The notes under the pieces: model-generated
What the model saw: only the letters and a program-made list of their open reading frames with translations
Told to the model about the DNA's origin: nothing
Databases searched by the model: none
Shown: piece after piece, positions 29,412 through 39,918 of the stretch
Layout: the number at the start of each line of letters is the position of its first letter
Numbering within the stretch: the first letter of the stretch is position 1
From: Gambelia wislizenii
Taxonomy: Eukaryota > Chordata > Lepidosauria > Squamata > Crotaphytidae
Reading direction: 5' to 3'
Assembly (NCBI GenBank): GCA_030847615.1
Contig: JAUMIR010000014.1
Coordinates: 9,958,501 to 10,022,500 of the forward strand
Length of the DNA: 64,000 nucleotides
Translations under genes and position numbers: made by a program

Positions 29412-30868
29412 CTCTCTCTGGCTTTTCTTCGCAAACGAAGATTCAGGAAGGACTCATCCCGCGCTTTCTGCAAGCACACTGATGACTAAAAAGGCCAATC
29501 CGAGATAAACAAGTCCGCTTGCAAAAAGCACAGCAGAAGGTCTCCTTGGGTGATGTTTTTGGGTTGTGATTCTTTCTGCATTGTCGTTTCTCTTCAAGAC
29601 TTGTTCGTCATGAGTTCTCAAATAAGGCTGCAGCATTGTGGATAGTGCGTCTCCATGCCTCCCGATGTGAGGCCAGGGCGGACCACTGTTGGTGATCAAT
29701 TTGGCTGAGCCTGAGATGTTGTTTCAGGGAGTCTTTGTATCGCTTTTTGGGAGCGCCCCTCTTACGCTGACCCGTGGCGAGTTCACCATAGAGTAGTATT
29801 TTTGGGAGGCGATGGTCCTCCATCCTAGAAACGTGCCCTGCCCAGCGCAGCTGCGTTCTCAATATTATGGCCTCAATGCTGGTGATCCTTGCTTGCTCAA
29901 GGACAGCAACATTCGTCACATAGTCAGTCCAGTGTATATTTAGGATTGTGCGTAGACAGCGCTGATGAAAGCGCTCGAGGAGTCATAGGTGGTGGCGATA
30001 TGTGACCCATGTTTCATATCCATAAAGGAGGATAGACAGTACGATGGCTCTATACACACTGATTTTTGTGCTTTGCCTCAGGTGTTTATTGCTCCAGACT
30101 CTTTTGTGAAGTCTTCCAAATGCACTATATGCCTTTGCTAACCTGTGATCAATCTCTTTGTCAATCTTGGCATCTGAGGAGATGATGCTTCCCAGGTAGG
30201 TGAACTGCTGAATGGACTTGAGCACAGATTTGCTGATGGCAATGTGGGGATGGTGGTGTTCGTCCTGTGGTGCAGGCTGGTAAAGAACTTCTGTTTTCTT
30301 CAGGTTGACTTCTAGCCCAAACAGCTCTGCAGCTGTTGCAAAGCCGTCGTCTTCTTCAAGCTCTGCCATAGCCCTTTGGAGCATCGTGCTAAAGAAGATT
30401 GTAAATAAAGTTGGTGCAAGAACACAACCTTGCTTCACTCCATTAGTTATTAGAAAGGGCTCTGAAAGAGCATCGCCATATCTGACTTGACCACGCTGGC
30501 CCTCGTGTAGCAAGATAATCATTTTAAGGAATTTGGGGGGACATCCTAGTCTTTCCAGGATCTGCCACAGACCTTTTCTACTTACAGTGGCGAAGGCTTT
30601 GGTGAGGTCGACAAATGTTACATAGAGACCCTTGTTCTGCTCCCTACATTTTTCTTGCAGTTGTCTAAGGGCAAATACCACATCTGTAGTACTCCTATTG
30701 GCTCTGAAGCCACATTGGCTTTCAGGGAGAAGTTCTTCTGCAATAGCAGGAACTAATCTGTTCAGGAGTATCCTTGCAAGGATTTTTCCAGCAATAGAGA
30801 GCAGTGTTATGCCTCGATAGTTTGAGCAGTCAGATTTTGCTCCTTTTTTCTTGTACAGGGTGATGATG
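29412..30868 (-). mobile_element. RTE-like LINE (GA-tail family), longest copy
   Basis: It is flanked by TTAACCTTTA at 29402-29411 and 30869-30878. The 3' end at the left is a short (CT)n and GGCTTTTCTTCGCAAACGAAG. It extends further 5' than the other copies, reaching the first RT motifs, and is 1,457 bp. A 159-bp segment around the catalytic box is missing compared with 16587-17860. Confidence 0.92.
29983..30868 (-). pseudogene. RTE-like reverse transcriptase lacking its catalytic box
   Basis: The open frame (311 codons, beginning at 30918 in flank) shows NYRGITLLSIAGKILARILL, CGFRANRSTTDVVFALRQLQ, LYVTFVDLTKAFATVSRKGL and GVKQGCVLAPTLFTIFF. It then jumps from ELEEDDG straight to FATAAELFG. 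Compared with the 16.7-17.9 kb copy, exactly 53 residues including FADD are missing, in frame. The junction is near 30343. The motif order and YRGITLLS suggest the RTE clade. A stop follows YRHHL, and a second frame (29608-29919) carries the C-terminal region. Enzyme activity is not possible. Confidence 0.85.
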
Positions 30869-31081
30869 TTAACCTTTAAACTTTGTAGCAAATACCACCT
30901 TCCTTTTAACCGAAACATACAACATGTTTGACTGTTGTATGTTTATGGAGGGTGGGAGGCAGTGCTTGCTACAATGTCAAGGAAGTCAAAGGTGTTGTAT
31001 GTTTATGGTTTAAAAAAAGAAAAAAGGTGATGGGTTATAGTTTTATAAGTTGTCTAGTTAGTAGGGGTCTACAGTGTATGT

Positions 31082-31195
31082 TAGTGTTTCTCTCTCTCTC
31101 TCTGGCTTGTATTCGCAAACGAAGATTCAGGAAGGAATCATCCCACACTTTCTGCAAGCGCACTGATGACTAAAAAGGCCAGTCCGAGATAAATG
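31082..31195 (-). mobile_element. RTE-like LINE 3' terminus
   Basis: (TC)n, GGCTTGTATTCGCAAACGAAGATTCAGGAAGG and ending GGCCAGTCCGAGATAA. It is only about 114 bp, a very short insertion. Confidence 0.88.
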
Positions 31196-31354
31196 TGTCT
31201 GTAATGGGTATACTGTAGTTGATGTGTAATCATGAAAAAGATAATAAACATTTTAAGTTAACAACAACAACAAAAAGACATTGTGGCATGCATCTGCTCT
31301 ACTAGCTCAGCTGGAGATTTGTACGCAGCTCTTTTCATCTTGCCCAAACCTGAG

Positions 31355-31357
<3 letters not shown>

Positions 31358-31386
<29 letters not shown>
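31358..31386. repeat. (CA)n microsatellite
   Basis: About 14 CA units. Confidence 0.95.
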
Positions 31387-31673
31387 CAAACTTTCACCCT
31401 CATCTCCTTCTTGGAGATGTCCCATGAAAGCTACAGATTCAGGGCCAAGACCTGAGATCTGGCAATTCAAGACCAGGTTTCTCCAGGGTCTCTCCTGTCC
31501 AGTTCATAGCCCTATGGCCCTGACACTCACTTAAATTATAAGACCTAAAGGTGTCCTTATTTGTACTTGAGAGGCAAAATGCAACTCCTGGAATGAATGG
31601 GAGATCTAAAAGGAATTGCTGGGAGAAGAATCCCTTCCTGTTTGAAAAAAAGGTCTATTGCGCATCTAAAGAG

Positions 31674-32516
31674 AACCAGCGTGGTGTAGTGGTTTCAGCA
31701 TTGGACTACAACTCTGGAGACCAGGGTTCAAATCCCTGCTGGGCCATGGAAACCCACTGGGTGACCTTGGGGAAGTCACACCCTCTCAGCCTCAGAGGAA
31801 GGCAAAGGCAACCCCCTCTGAACACATTGCAAACCACAAACATGAGTTAGCAGTGTGATGCTGCAGCTAAAGACGCCAATGTGATTCTAGGCTGCATCAA
31901 TAGGAGTCTAATGTCTAGATCAAGGAAAGTAATAGTGCCACTCTATTCTGCTTTGGTCAGGCCTCACCTGGAATACTGTGTCCCGTTCTGGGCATCACAA
32001 TTCCAGAAGGATATGGACAAGCTGGAAAATGTCCAGGGCAGGGTGACCAAAATGGTGGGACATCTGGGAGCCATGCCCTATGAGGAGCTGGGTATATTTA
32101 GGCTGGAGAAGAGAAGGTTAAGTAGTGACATGATAGCCATGTTTCAATACTTGAAAGGATGCCATACTGACAATGGAGCAGGCTTGTTTTCTGCTGCTCC
32201 ATAGACTAGTTCACGGAGCAATGGGTTCAAACTACAAGAAAAGAGATTCCCCCTAAACATTAGGAAGGACTTCCTGACAGTAAGAGCTGTTCGGAAGTGG
32301 AATATGGTGGAGTTTCCTTCTTTGGAGGTATTTAAACAGAAGCTGGATGGTCATTTGTCAGGAGTGCTTTGTCTTTTCCTGCAGGGCAGGGGGCTGGACT
32401 AGATGGCCCTTGTGGTCTCTTCCAAGTCTATGATTCTATTATTCTAAATCTTGCCAAGAAAACCCCATGATATTTTCCATAAATCAGAAATGACTTGAAA
32501 GCACACAATAACTTGC
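31674..32516 (+). mobile_element. tRNA-headed SINE split by CR1
   Basis: A well-preserved head (GCGTGGTGTAGTGGTTTCAGC, box B-like GGTTCAAATCCC) and body run to about 31831. The body resumes at about 32446 (AAATCTTGCCAAGAAAACCCC) and ends AAATCAGAAATGACTTGAAAGCACAC. The insert is a 615-bp CR1. Confidence 0.88.
31832..32446 (+). mobile_element. CR1 LINE inserted in SINE
   Basis: It begins ACCACAAACATGAGTTAGCAGTG. A 107-codon frame (31881-32204) has [20 protein letters not shown] and KRRLSSDMIAMFQYLKGCHT, then a stop. It ends TCTATGATTCTATTATTCTA. Confidence 0.92.
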
Positions 32517-32839
32517 ATCCAAGTGGCCCAGGGGCAGCCAAAACATGGCAGATGCCCTGAGGGAATTTTGGAACATTTGGGAGTGAAAAAAATCAAAAGA
32601 TTTTTGCTTTAACTTGGAGGTTCTGGGCACCTCGTGTAGTCTGCAGGAAACACTTGGCCCACCCTTAGGGTAGACAAAACTGAGATAGATGGCCACTGGC
32701 ATTCTTTAAGATAAGGCAGCACCCCTGTATTCCTTTTTATCCTTAATTGTGTGTCCTTGCTTTTGTGGGTAACTCTTCTATCTTAAACTCTGATCTTATG
32801 GTTGTAACTCCGCATTCATCAGGAGACTCTCTGAATATA
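32517..32839. other. Unassigned sequence
   Basis: No gene or known repeat is recognised. Confidence 0.35.
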
Positions 32840-33054
32840 CAGTTGTCCCTCCATATCCACGGATTTAAGTATTCACAGCTTGAAAATATTCTTTTAAAAA
32901 TAATAATCCAAAAAGCAAACCTTGATTTTGCCATTGTCTATAAGGGACATCATTTTGCTATGCCATTGCATATAATAGGACTTGAATATTCATGGATTTT
33001 GGTATCCACGGGGGGTCCTGGAACCAAACCCCAGCGAATATGAAGGGACAACTG
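32840..33054. mobile_element. Tigger-like MITE, subfamily B
   Basis: The terminal inverted repeats CAGTTGTCCCTCCATATCCACGG and GAATATGAAGGGACAACTG are flanked by TA on both sides. The interior contains AATAATCCAAAAAGCAAACC and CATTTTGCTATGCCATTGC. It is 215 bp. The end motif matches the pogo/Tigger group as I recall it. Confidence 0.88.
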
Positions 33055-33566
33055 TATTCACAAAGAAAAGTGGGATAAAATTCTATGAACTAAGAATAAA
33101 AATATCCATATGTGCACAAGCAGGACACATTTGTGCCTGCACACATATCCCTGCTTCACATTCTGCTTACATACAAGTATATATTTTGGAAATATTTGAG
33201 CTACTTGGTTTCTGGACTTTTGTAGCATTTGCTTTTAAAACGAAAAAGAACAAGAGAGAAAGGGAAAAAAATGTGGCTCAGCATTCAGAAGTTTGGGGAA
33301 TGGTGCCCTGGGGACCTTCCATAGTTGGGCTCAGCACATTAGTCATGAGGAGACACACCAGCGTGCGTTTGGCGGTGTCTCGAGAGGCCCCCCACAAATG
33401 CTGAGCTCTTGAAATTCCACCTAGGCAGATGGCTGGCCAGCTACTCCTAAGTTTAGCCTGAAAGAACAACCTCTCTTTCTGTCTCTCATGTGAGAAGCAC
33501 CTTTGTGTGCATAGGTGTGTGAGAGAGAAAGCAGGTAATGGCTGGAATCCTGTTGGTGACATACAT
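33055..33566. other. Unassigned sequence
   Basis: No recognised repeat or exon. Frames 32982-33404 (plus) and 33278-33562 (minus) overlap and have no domain. Confidence 0.35.
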
Positions 33567-33600
33567 GCATATTAGTATTAGTGCCACTGTGTTCTGCTTT

Positions 33601-33814
33601 AGGGGCCTGATCTTGTCTGATCTTGGAAGCTAAGCAGGATCAGCCCTGATTCATACTTGGATGGGAGAACAGCAAGGAATCCCAGGTGCTGTAGGCTATA
33701 TTTCAGAGGAAGCAACTGGCAAAACTACCTCTGAGTAGTCCTTGCCTAAGAAAACCCTGTGAAATTCATGGGGTTGCCATAAGTCAACGGGCAACAGGAA
33801 GGCACATACACACA
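33601..33814 (+). mobile_element. 5S rRNA-headed SINE, clean insertion
   Basis: A perfect 11-bp direct repeat, TGTTCTGCTTT, lies at 33590-33600 and 33815-33825. The head has CTTGTCTGATCTTGGAAGCTAAGCAGGATC and ACTTGGATGGGAGAACAGC. The body ATATTTCAGAGGAAGC and the tail GTTGCCATAAGTCAACGGGCAAC...GGAAGGCACATACACA follow. The copy is 214 bp and defines the element's 3' end as a CA-rich tail. Confidence 0.92.
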
Positions 33815-34037
33815 TGTTCTGCTTTTGGTCAGACCTCACCTGGAATACTGTGCCAAGTTCTGAGCATCACAGTTCAAGAAGAATAGCAACAAGCTGGAAC
33901 TTGACCAAAGAAGAGTGACCGGGATGATCAAAGGTCTGGAAACCAAACCTTATGAGGAACAATTTATGGAACTGAATAAGTTAAGCTTGGCAAAGAGAAA
34001 ACTGAGAGGTGACATATGATCTTTAAATATCTAAAGG

Positions 34038-34122
34038 GTTCATAGAATCATAGAGTTGGAAGAGACCTCAAGAGCCATCCAGTCCAAACCTCTGCCATGC
34101 AGGAATACAAAATCAAATCATG
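34038..34122 (-). mobile_element. CR1 3' terminus nested in CR1
   Basis: TTCATAGAATCATAGAGTTGG to GGAATACAAAATCAAATCATG. Confidence 0.88.
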
Positions 34123-34573
34123 TTGTCATGTTGAAGATGGAACGAGCTTGTTTTCTGCTGCTCCAGAGATTAGAACACGAACAAATGGATTCAAATTACA
34201 AAAAAAAAGGGAAAAAATATATTCTGTCTGAACATTAGGAAGAACATTTTTACCATAAAAGTGTTGGACAGTGGAATCGATTGCCTTGAAAGGTGGAGGA
34301 CGGTTCATCTCTGGAGGTCTTTAAACAGAGGTTGGATAGATATCTTTCAGGACTGCTTCAGCTATGTATTCCTGTATAACAGGGGGTGGACTAGATGGCC
34401 CTTGTGGGCCAGTCCCACCCAACTCTAAGATTCTATGAATCTAATTCATGATTACATGGGGACATGTCTTCTTTTAGGCAGTTTACAAGGAGTTATTAGC
34501 TGGAATTCTGTTGGTGTCTTGCGTGTGCGTACATTCCCCAATAGAACTGGCTGGATATTTTTGTCCTATAAGG

Positions 34574-34881
34574 CAGTGGCTCTTAAATTTTTATTTACCA
34601 GGGACCCCCTATAAATATATTTTGTTCCCAGGGACCCCCAAAACTTAAGATTTAAAATAGCAATAACAACATGATTACACCATCCATTAAACCTTTCCTC
34701 AGAGGCACTGGAAGGAGAAGACTTTTCTCCTGCTTCTTCCTGCAAGTTTGTGGCTGGAGCGGATTGAATGGCAATATGCAGGCCAAGCCAGCCAGTGTTT
34801 GCCTTGGCTTCTGTCACTTGGCTGCTCCACTGCCCTCATGGACCCCCTGCCGGTCCACAAACCACAGGTTAAGAACCACTG
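34574..34881. mobile_element. hAT-like MITE with 8-bp target duplication
   Basis: The ends CAGTGGCTCTTAA and TTAAGAACCACTG are inverted repeats, flanked by a perfect 8-bp repeat CTATAAGG (34566-34573 and 34882-34889). It is 308 bp with no transposase. The 8-bp duplication and the CAGTGG end fit the hAT superfamily. A reverse, older copy is at 41484-41835. Confidence 0.9.
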
Positions 34882-34889
34882 CTATAAGG

Positions 34890-36094
34890 AATGCAGAAGT
34901 GATGTTGGGCATGTGATGCTATTGCTTATTATTTCATATTGCATATTTATGTATGGTTGTGCATTGTGCATACACATGCACTTTCAGCTGGGCCATATTC
35001 CAATTCACTAACAACTCAGCATTATGTAAATGCCACGTAACTCCGCGAGCATAAAGTTATGCTCTGTCTCCTTGGTGTAGGGTGTCAGCAATTCACTATC
35101 CTCTTGTGCATCATCCCAAAACTCCACCCCAACCAGATGTCAAGCCTGTGGCTGTTCCCTGGCCAGAGGGGTGGGGGAGGCAATTCGGGTGGCCAAAAAG
35201 CAGCTGATCTTGGTTCAGCTGTGGCTGAAGGGAAGAAAAACAAAGTTATTCTGTTGGATGGAGGGCATCTTCATTTTTCTTCCCTTTGCAGCTGAGATGA
35301 GCAGCTTCTTGATCTCCTGAGACTCAGAAAATGGATGCAGTGCACAGACACACACCTAGGGCTTGTCACCTGCCAGAGAGGAGATGCGGATCCACATGCA
35401 GGATTTTGTTAATTAATCAGTTAACTAATATCCCACATTTCGGGCCTATATAGAACACAAGGCAGTTTGCATAAATTAAAACAAAATGTACTTTTAAAAA
35501 CGAATCTTTATTGTAAAAACAGATCAAAAGCAATTAAATAAGCTATTGTATTAAAACCAGCACTAATATAAAAGCATTTAAGGTAGAAAAGAAGAAATAC
35601 ATAGAAGTCATTAACATTTTGTGTAAGAACCCAAGTTTTACTTAGGTTTTCCATTTTTTCAGTATTAAATGTGGTCCCAAGCCTTGAGAGGTTTTCCAAA
35701 AAAAAAATTAAAATAAATAAAATAGCATTTTTGTGAAAATTTGCACACATTTTGGTATGAAATTTAGTCTGATGCACACATTTCTGCAAAGAGGTCCTCT
35801 AATATGATGTGCCCTTGAATGCTATTTTCATTATTGTATGTGTTTTATGGGCACTTTCCTCTGACAGATAGATGGATTTCCGCATGCATTTGTCAGCCAA
35901 GAACTTGTCTGCAAACTTCAGAGAATTTCAAAGGATAGATGAGTTTCAATTCCTGCGAGGGCTCCAAAAGTGTGAGAGATTATGGGAAATACGCATTTAT
36001 ATACAGCCCAAACACTTTTCTACCCCTCTATTAGTGTTGGGTATGACATGGGTATTGTATACTTCAGAAACCTAAGCATAATTACAAGAAGATC
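34890..36094. other. Unassigned, A/T-rich in part
   Basis: 35400-35800 is A/T-rich, with a minus-strand frame (35508-35789) that I do not recognise. 34900-35060 has GCATGTGATGC and TGTGCATTGTGCATAC phrases loosely like family G. No exon is identified. Confidence 0.35.
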
Positions 36095-37345
36095 TATGAT
36101 GAGTCCATTTCTGGGCACCAGAGTTCAAGAAGGATGTTGACAAGCTGGAACATATTCAGAGGAGTGTGACCAAAATGGTCAAAGGTCTGAAAACCAAACC
36201 TTTGCTTTGCTTGGAAAAGAAAAAATTGAGAGGTGATGTGATAGCCATCTTTAACTACCTAAAACAATGTCATGTACATCAGTGCTACTCAACATGGTGG
36301 TCCCTGGTTGGTCGCTGGGGCATTGGTTGCCAGTCCCTGACAAGTTTCCAGGAGGGAGAGAGAAACAATTGGACCCAATTGGCACAAATTGAGTGCCACT
36401 CCCTGACTTGTTGGAAAAGAATCTCTGGAATCCTATATCTATGTCATGTAATGCTATGTATACAGTCGGGCCCCTATATCCGTGGAAACAATATCTGTGG
36501 TTTCAGTTATCCGCAGACACAAAATAGGGACACATACCTTAGAGTCATGTAGGAAAATGCCTGAAGAGGCATCCTCTCTAGGCATTTTCTAGGTCCTACA
36601 ATGCAACTCTATGGTATGTTTTTACTGGAAATCCTTTATTTTAATAGGGTTCACTGTTATCCACAGTTTCTTGTATCTGTGGTAAGTCCGGGAACTGAAT
36701 CCTTGTGAATATGTGGGTCTGACTGTACTTAGCTACGTAGCAGAGATGCTAAGAAATCCTGTTAGTGACTTGTGAAAGTGTGTAACAGGACACCGGAAAG
36801 AGTGCTCAATTCGCATTGGTGCTTAATATATATTGGGACTGATGCTATGCACATCAGGACTAATACAATGTGCATCCTGTTGTACATCAGTCCTTTTCTG
36901 CATCCCATTCTGTAATGGTCACTTGGCCAGCTCCACTACATAATAACAAAACAGCCACCCTCTACTGGATATGGTCATTACAGAACTGCCCAGTTCTAAT
37001 TCCCACAAACATAAGTCCACTTATGAAGATGCAACTCCCCAACAGGATTCTGGCTATCAATTGCTGCCCCCCACCCCAATATCTCATAGCCTGAGATGTG
37101 GTGATGTAGAAGATGGAGCCATGTTGTTTTCTGTTGCTCCGGAGACTAGAACACAAACTGATGGATGCAAATTACAAGAAAAGAGATTCCACCTAAACAA
37201 GAAGAAGAACTTTGACTGTTAGTAGCTATTTGACAGTGGAATAATTTCCTTAGAAGGTGGTCAAATCTCCTTCTTTGGGGGTCTTTAATCAGAGGTTGGA
37301 TGGGCACCTCAGGAGTGTTTTAGTTGTCTATTCCCACATGACTGG
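36095..37345 (+). mobile_element. Old CR1 LINE with a long insertion
   Basis: CR1 sequence (GGGCACCAGAGTTCAAGAAGG, GGAACATATTCAGAGGAGTG, then GAGAGGTGATGTGATAGCC) stops near 36276. It resumes near 37098 with GATGTAGAAGATGGAGCCATGTTG and runs to GGATGGGCACCTCAGGAGTG. The insert holds a Tigger-like MITE and unclassified sequence. Confidence 0.75.
36463..36725. mobile_element. Tigger-like MITE, subfamily A
   Basis: CAGTCGGGCCCCTATATCCG and GAATATGTGGGTCTGACTG ends, flanked by TA. The interior has CATCCTCTCTAGGCATTTTCTAGGTCC and CTTTATTTTAATAGGGTTCACTG. It is 263 bp, the reference copy for subfamily A here. Confidence 0.88.
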
Positions 37346-38060
37346 GGGTTGGATAGGTATAGGATGGGGGAGACCTGACTGAACGAGACTATGTGCAAAA
37401 GGGATCTAGGAGTCCTAGTAGACCACAAGTTGAACATGAGTCAACAGTGTGATGCGGCAGCTAAAAAGGCCAGTGCGATTTTGGGGTGCATCAATAGAAG
37501 TATAGTGTCGCTCTATTCTGCCTTGGTCAGGCCTCACCTAGAATACTGTGATCAGTTCTGAGCACCACAATTCAAAAAGGATATTGACAAATTGGAGCGT
37601 GTCCAGAGGAGGGCGACTAAAATGGTGAAAGGTCTGGAAACGATGCCTTATGAGGAGAGACTTAGGGAGCTGGGTATGTTTAGCCTGGAAAAAAGACATT
37701 TAAGAGGTGATATGATAGCCCTGTTTAAGTATTTGAAGGGATGTCACGCGGAGGATGTAGCAAGCTTGTTTTCTGCTGCTCCAGAGACCGGAACACAGAG
37801 CAATGGGTGCAAGCTCCAGGAACAGAGATTCCACTTCAACATGAGGAGGAACTTTTTGACAGTAAGAGCTGTTCGGCAGTGGAACGCACTCCCTCGGAGA
37901 GTGGCGGGGTCTCCTTCCTTGGAGGTCTTTCAACAGAGGCTGGATGGCCATCTGTCAGGGATGCTTTGATCGTGATTCCTGCATGGCCGGGGGTTGGACT
38001 GGATGGCCCTCGTGGTCTCTTCCAATTCTACAATTCTATGATTCTATGATTCTTTCAACT
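37346..38060 (+). mobile_element. CR1 LINE, younger subfamily
   Basis: It begins near GGATAGGTATAGGATGGGGG and ends with three ATTCTATGATT units near 38052. The frame 37592-37969 (125 codons) has [20 protein letters not shown] and [21 protein letters not shown] deletion between GAAGTATAGTGTC and GCTCTATTCTGCC removes a segment found in other copies. Confidence 0.93.
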
Positions 38061-38411
38061 CTAAGATTCTATCATTCTAGGTAGTCTTTCTCTGCCTGAT
38101 GACCTTCAGAAGTTTTGGATTACAACTCCTGGCATTTCTTATTTTGGAGTTGGTGGAAGCTGAAATACAAAACAGGTAGGGGGCGTCCAGGTTAGGATAC
38201 ATCATCCTCTTCCGCCAAGGATGTGTTTGATCACCACAAATATGAAACTGAGTTGGATTCAAGCTCTGGTTTCTATGATCAAAAGGGTTCTGAAGCTCAT
38301 GGAAGGTGCTTCTGTCCAAATTTAGGGGATCGCCCCTGCAACTCAGTCCCCCACCCCGATTTGAGCCCCTTTCAAGAAGCTGTGGGGGGAAAGATAAACC
38401 ACATAGGAAGA
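38061..38411. other. Unassigned sequence
   Basis: No known repeat or gene is recognised. Confidence 0.3.
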
Positions 38412-38496
38412 AGTTCCAATTATTCCTGCATAGCAGGGGGTTGGACTGGATGGCCCGTGTGGTCTCTTCCAACTCTATGATTCTGTGATCCTATAA
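38412..38496 (+). mobile_element. CR1 3' terminus
   Basis: AATTATTCCTGCATAGCAGGGGGTTGGACTGG to GATTCTGTGATCC. Confidence 0.88.
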
Positions 38497-39111
38497 TGGC
38501 CCAAATCCTCTTATTCCCTTAGGCCTTTGTAAGTTCTTGTCTGGAAGGAGTTGGAGATTTTGCCTGACACAGAACTCCTGCGTTGCTCATGTAGTGCCAT
38601 GGCACATTCATAATGGAGATGAGCACTGCACATTGTGCGTACGGATGTGCATTGCTCATTTGGTTGCATATTCAGTTGTGTGATGTTACAATTCACTAAC
38701 AAGCCAGCATTGCACAATTGTTACAAAACTCCATCAGTGCGACAGTACCCTTCATCTCCCTATTCTAGGCTCTCAACCATTGTCTCAGTAAGCTTTACAT
38801 TAGAATCTCATGTCTTTTGATAGACATATTTCCCTTTTGATCTGGGTTTGCTTGCCAGCTTACCAAACTGCTTAGAACAGCCACTCGCCTATCACCAAAT
38901 GTACACATCGCATTCCTTTTCGATGGCTGAGCCCTGCAGAAGAAAACTTGTCTTCTCAAATATACTTTCTGCAAACAAGATTTCAGATAGCTCTCTCATG
39001 CCATCTAAAGGCTGCACTGCACTAATGTCCAAACACTCACCTTGAAGGAAATAAGTCCCCAAAACTTGAACTTGGGCAAAAGAAGAGCTTGTTTTTTCTT
39101 CCTTTTAATGT
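38497..39111. other. Unassigned sequence
   Basis: 38600-38740 has GCATTG/GTGCAT phrases weakly like family G. No gene is seen. Confidence 0.35.
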
Positions 39112-39355
39112 CTTGATTGTTGTTGTTGTGTGCCCTCAAGTCGTTTGAGACTTATGGCGACCCTGAGGCAAACCTTTCACAGGGCTTTATTGACAAGATT
39201 TGTTCAGAGGAGGTTTGCCTTTGCCTTCCTCTGAGGCTGAGAGAATGTGACCTGTCCAAGGTCACCCAGTGGGTTTCCATGGCCAATCGGGGATTTGAAC
39301 CATGGTCTCCAGAGTTGTAGTCCAATGCTCAAACCACTATGCAACACCAGTTCTC
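39112..39355 (-). mobile_element. tRNA-headed SINE, near full length
   Basis: From TTGTTGTTGTTGTGTGCCCTCAAGTCGTTTGAGACTTATGGCG at the left (Bov-B-like tail) through CCTCTGAGGCTGAGAGAATGTGACC to GGGATTTGAACCATGG (box B region) and CCACTATGCAACACCAG (head). It is the best complete copy for comparing the tail with Bov-B. Confidence 0.9.
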
Positions 39356-39490
39356 ACTTAAATCCCTAAATTTCCACCAATGAATATGAATAGTTATCTT
39401 CCCCACTTCTTATTATATTGACAATCACATCAACAACACTAATCCTATGAGGTAGGCAAAAGAAGTGCCTACCCAAATGGCTAGACCACA

Positions 39491-39833
39491 GGCCCATTCA
39501 CACTACAAAATTATAATTTTAAGTGTTATAGAATCATAGAGTTGGAAGAGACCACAAGGGCCATCTAGTCCAACCCCCTGCCCTGCAGGAATACCCAATC
39601 AAAGCCATCCCTACTGATGGCCATCCAGTCTCTGTTTAAAAACCTCCAAACCACACTGGTTCCATCCTATGGAATCCTGGGATTGGTAGTTTAGAGGGGG
39701 GCATTTAGAATACTCAGAGAGTTCCAGTGCCTCATCAGCCTACAAACCCTAGGATTCCATAAGGTAGTACCATGGCAACTAAAGTGGAATAATAGTGCTA
39801 GAATAGTCTAGTGTGAATGGGCCCCTAGCTGAA
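39491..39833. mobile_element. MITE-A with complete ends, carrying CR1
   Basis: The ends GGCCCATTCACACTACAAAATTATAA and GAATAGTCTAGTGTGAATGGGCC are inverted repeats. The inner arms are CCTATGGAATCCTGGGATTGGTAG and CCTACAAACCCTAGGATTCC. A CR1 end lies at 39526-39655. Confidence 0.8.
39526..39655 (-). mobile_element. CR1 3' terminus nested in MITE-A
   Basis: TTATAGAATCATAGAGTTGGAAGAG to TCTGTTTAAAAACCTCCAAACC. Confidence 0.9.
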
Positions 39834-39918
39834 GGAAATGTCCAAGGTCATCAGTGCATTTCACGGCTCAGTAGGGACTTGAATTTAGATTTCCTAAGTC
39901 TCCCTCCAACAGAGGCCT

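Larger units (their letters stand above)
33567..34440 (+). mobile_element. Older CR1 LINE with two insertions
   Basis: CR1 coding sequence (CAGACCTCACCTGGAATACTGTG, then GGTCTGGAAACCAAACCTTATGAGG) is interrupted by a 5S-type SINE at 33601-33814 and a reverse CR1 end at 34038-34122. It ends CTAAGATTCTATGAATC. Many stops indicate an older copy. Confidence 0.85.
39405..39910 (-). mobile_element. MIR-like/tRNA SINE split by MITE-A
   Basis: AATCCTATGAGGTAGGCAAAAG lies left of 39491. CTGAAGGAAATGTCCAAGGTCATCAGTG and GGGACTTGAATTTAGATTTCC lie right of 39833. These are the two halves of a minus-strand SINE body. The insert is a MITE-A with a CR1 inside it. Confidence 0.65.
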
